Source: Bacillota bacterium
GTDB taxonomy: Bacteria > Bacillota > Clostridia > Acetivibrionales > DSM-1351
Assembly (NCBI GenBank): GCA_023393115.1
Contig: JAEWMS010000044.1
Span: forward strand, 1-42,924
Length of the DNA stretch: 42,924 nt
Direction of reading: 5' to 3'
Shown: one piece after another, positions 41,846-42,924 of the stretch
Layout of the letters: the number at the start of each line of letters is the position of its first letter
Numbering within the stretch: position 1 is the stretch's first letter
The notes under the pieces: generated by a model
Told to the model about the DNA's origin: nothing
What the model saw: the letters and a program-made list of their open reading frames with translations, nothing else
Database searches by the model: none
Position numbers and translations under genes: made by a program

Positions 41846-42076
41846 ATGGCTGAAAACGAGGTTAAAAAGGTATCTCGGTTTAAGAGAACTGGCCAGAATA
41901 TGGCAAGGCTATTTAGAGAAATAAAGGCCGAATTAAAAAAGGTTATATGGCCTAATAGGACTCAGCTAGTAAACAATACTATAACAGTACTTATTTTCTG
42001 CCTGGTTGTTGGCATAATAATATGGGCTGCAGATTTCGGTTTGACAGCGTTAGCTGATGTTGTATTTGTAAGATAG
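41846..42076 (+). CDS. secE: Preprotein translocase subunit SecE
   Basis: A 76-residue protein of the single-span bacterial SecE type. It has the amphipathic helix RLFREIKAELKKVIWPNRTQLVNNT, where ELKKVxWP is the family signature, and one membrane segment TVLIFCLVVGIIIWAADFGLTALADVVF. It clamps SecY in the Sec channel. I chose the ATG at 41846, after GGGATGTG, over a GTG nine bases upstream. It lies between rpmG and nusG as in most bacteria. Confidence 0.95.
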   Translation: MAENEVKKVSRFKRTGQNMARLFREIKAELKKVIWPNRTQLVNNTITVLIFCLVVGIIIWAADFGLTALADVVFVR

Positions 42077-42198
42077 TGTAAAGTCTTTTAAATATTGAAT
42101 GCTGATTGGGCTGATATAAGGCCCAATTAAAATATTTATCTGGCCAAAAGAATTAAAGGGAGGACATGGGGCTCTGAATTGGTGGGCCTGTTTTTGAT

Positions 42199-42717
42199 AT
42201 GTCTGAAGACGCTAAGTGGTTTGTAGTCCATACCTATTCCGGGTATGAGAACAAAGTTAAGGCTAATCTTGAAAAAATAGTGGAAAACAGAAGTATGCAG
42301 GATTATATAGTCGACATCGTTGTTCCCATGGAGGAACAGATTGAGATTAAGGACGGCAAGAAGAAGGCAACGCTCAAGAAGGTTTTTCCTGGTTATGTGC
42401 TTGTCAAGATGATCATGTCGGACGAATCCTGGTATATTGTCAGAAACACCAGAGGAGTTACCGGGTTTGTAGGACCGGGATCCAAGCCGGTGCCGTTGTC
42501 TGATGAAGAAGTAAAAGCCATGGGTGTAGAGGAATTTGCACCTGATATTGATTATGATGTCAACGACAATGTTAGAGTTACTTCAGGTCCTCTTGAAAAC
42601 TTTATCGGAATTGTTGAAGAGATTAATCTTGAAAAGAAGAAGGTCCGTGTTTCTGTTTCAATGTTTGGCAGAGAAACACCTGTTGAACTGGAACTGACAC
42701 AGATAACAAAAATTTAG
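42199..42717 (+). CDS. nusG: Transcription elongation/antitermination factor NusG
   Basis: A 172-residue protein. The NGN domain (AKWFVVHTYSGYENKVKANLEKIVENR, KVFPGYVLVKMIMSDESWYIVRNTRGVTGFVG) binds RNA polymerase, and the C-terminal KOW domain (VRVTSGPLENFIGIVEEINLEKKKVRVSVSMFGRETPVELELTQITKI) contacts Rho or ribosomal protein S10. The ATG at 42199 has only a weak site (GGTGGG, 13 bases away). A much stronger GGGAGG at 42158-42163 serves a four-codon reading frame ATG GGG CTC TGA just upstream, which may couple translation. Confidence 0.96.
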   Translation: MSEDAKWFVVHTYSGYENKVKANLEKIVENRSMQDYIVDIVVPMEEQIEIKDGKKKATLKKVFPGYVLVKMIMSDESWYIVRNTRGVTGFVGPGSKPVPLSDEEVKAMGVEEFAPDIDYDVNDNVRVTSGPLENFIGIVEEINLEKKKVRVSVSMFGRETPVELELTQITKI

Positions 42718-42728
42718 GCCATAAGGCA

Positions 42729-42756
42729 GATAGAAAACATTTGTTTTCTGTCCTTT
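42729..42756 (+). promoter_or_regulatory. Hairpin between nusG and rplK
   Basis: GATAGAAAAC (42729-42738) and GTTTTCTGTC (42743-42752) form ten pairs with one G-U and an ATTT loop, followed by CTTTT. It is a weak terminator or attenuator that would lower read-through into the ribosomal protein genes. Confidence 0.5.
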
Positions 42757-42825
42757 TAATAAATTATTATAAGCAATACCGCAGCGAGTGCAGATGCATT
42801 CGCAGAAAATTGGGAGGTGGAATTA

Positions 42826-42924
42826 ATGGCAAAGAAAATTGCAGGTTACGTAAAACTTCAGATTCCTGCGGGGAAAGCAACTCCGGCTCCACCGGTTGGA
42901 CCAGCTTTAGGACAGCACGGCGTT
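42826..42924 (+). CDS. rplK: Large ribosomal subunit protein uL11, 5' part
   Basis: The first 33 residues are present and the gene runs off the window. MAKKIAGYVKLQIPAGKATPAPPVGPALGQHGV is the highly conserved N terminus of L11, where the PPVGPALGQ segment is typical. GGGAGGTGG precedes the ATG at a good distance. It follows nusG as in nearly all Firmicutes. Confidence 0.96.
   Translation, partial: MAKKIAGYVKLQIPAGKATPAPPVGPALGQHGV

Overview
The window reads as a low-GC, endospore-forming Gram-positive bacterium of the Clostridia, most like the Ruminiclostridium / Clostridium cellulolyticum group. This is inferred from AT-rich codon use, strong GGAGG ribosome-binding sites with frequent TTG and GTG starts, spoIIR with a sigma-F-type promoter, the DUF5711/CvpA pair, and the order rpmG-secE-nusG-rplK. 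Except for one WG-repeat gene (38779-41031), every gene is on the + strand.

Region 1 (about 74-17830) is a long co-directional surface-polysaccharide locus with a peptide-modification island inside it. The polysaccharide part has three GT4 glycosyltransferases, an O-antigen ligase/polymerase-like membrane protein, two left-handed beta-helix acyltransferases, a membrane-anchored right-handed beta-helix protein, a radical SAM/SPASM protein, a CpsB-type PHP phosphatase, a priming sugar-1-phosphate transferase and a VanZ protein. Between the last glycosyltransferase and the phosphatase (9086-15752) lies what looks like a ribosomally made, post-translationally modified peptide (RiPP) system. It holds a nucleotidyltransferase-like protein, three small precursor peptides sharing the leader pattern MKxYxxP(x6)LRxEE but carrying entirely different cores, a PqqD-like recognition protein, a radical SAM/SPASM maturase, an HPr-kinase-like P-loop kinase, a Ser-His signal peptidase and an ABC exporter. 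Two of the precursors (12254-12397 and 12442-12585, the second with a TTG start) are only 47 codons long. This is the most likely novel system in the window.

Region 2 (17899-23274) holds a second VanZ protein, pyrG, spoIIR, an MgtC-family membrane protein, an unrecognised 179-aa protein and a short secreted RCC1-like protein. Region 3 (23344-26950) is a Ca2+-type P-type ATPase flanked by two copies of an undescribed hairpin element. Region 4 (26995-31479) is an ABC-2 transporter operon of GldA/GldF/GldG type ending in a DUF4340 protein. It is followed by a branched leader RNA in front of a YkvI-like membrane protein, and then by DUF5711 and CvpA genes.

Region 5 (35071-38522) is ilvD-ilvB for branched-chain amino acid synthesis. 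A structured, relatively GC-rich convergent intergenic region separates it from the WG-repeat protein. Region 6 (41274 to the end) is the start of a transcription/translation operon: rpmG, secE, nusG and the 5' end of rplK.

No transposase, CRISPR array, rRNA or tRNA gene was seen. Family names rest on motif recognition by eye; no database search was run.
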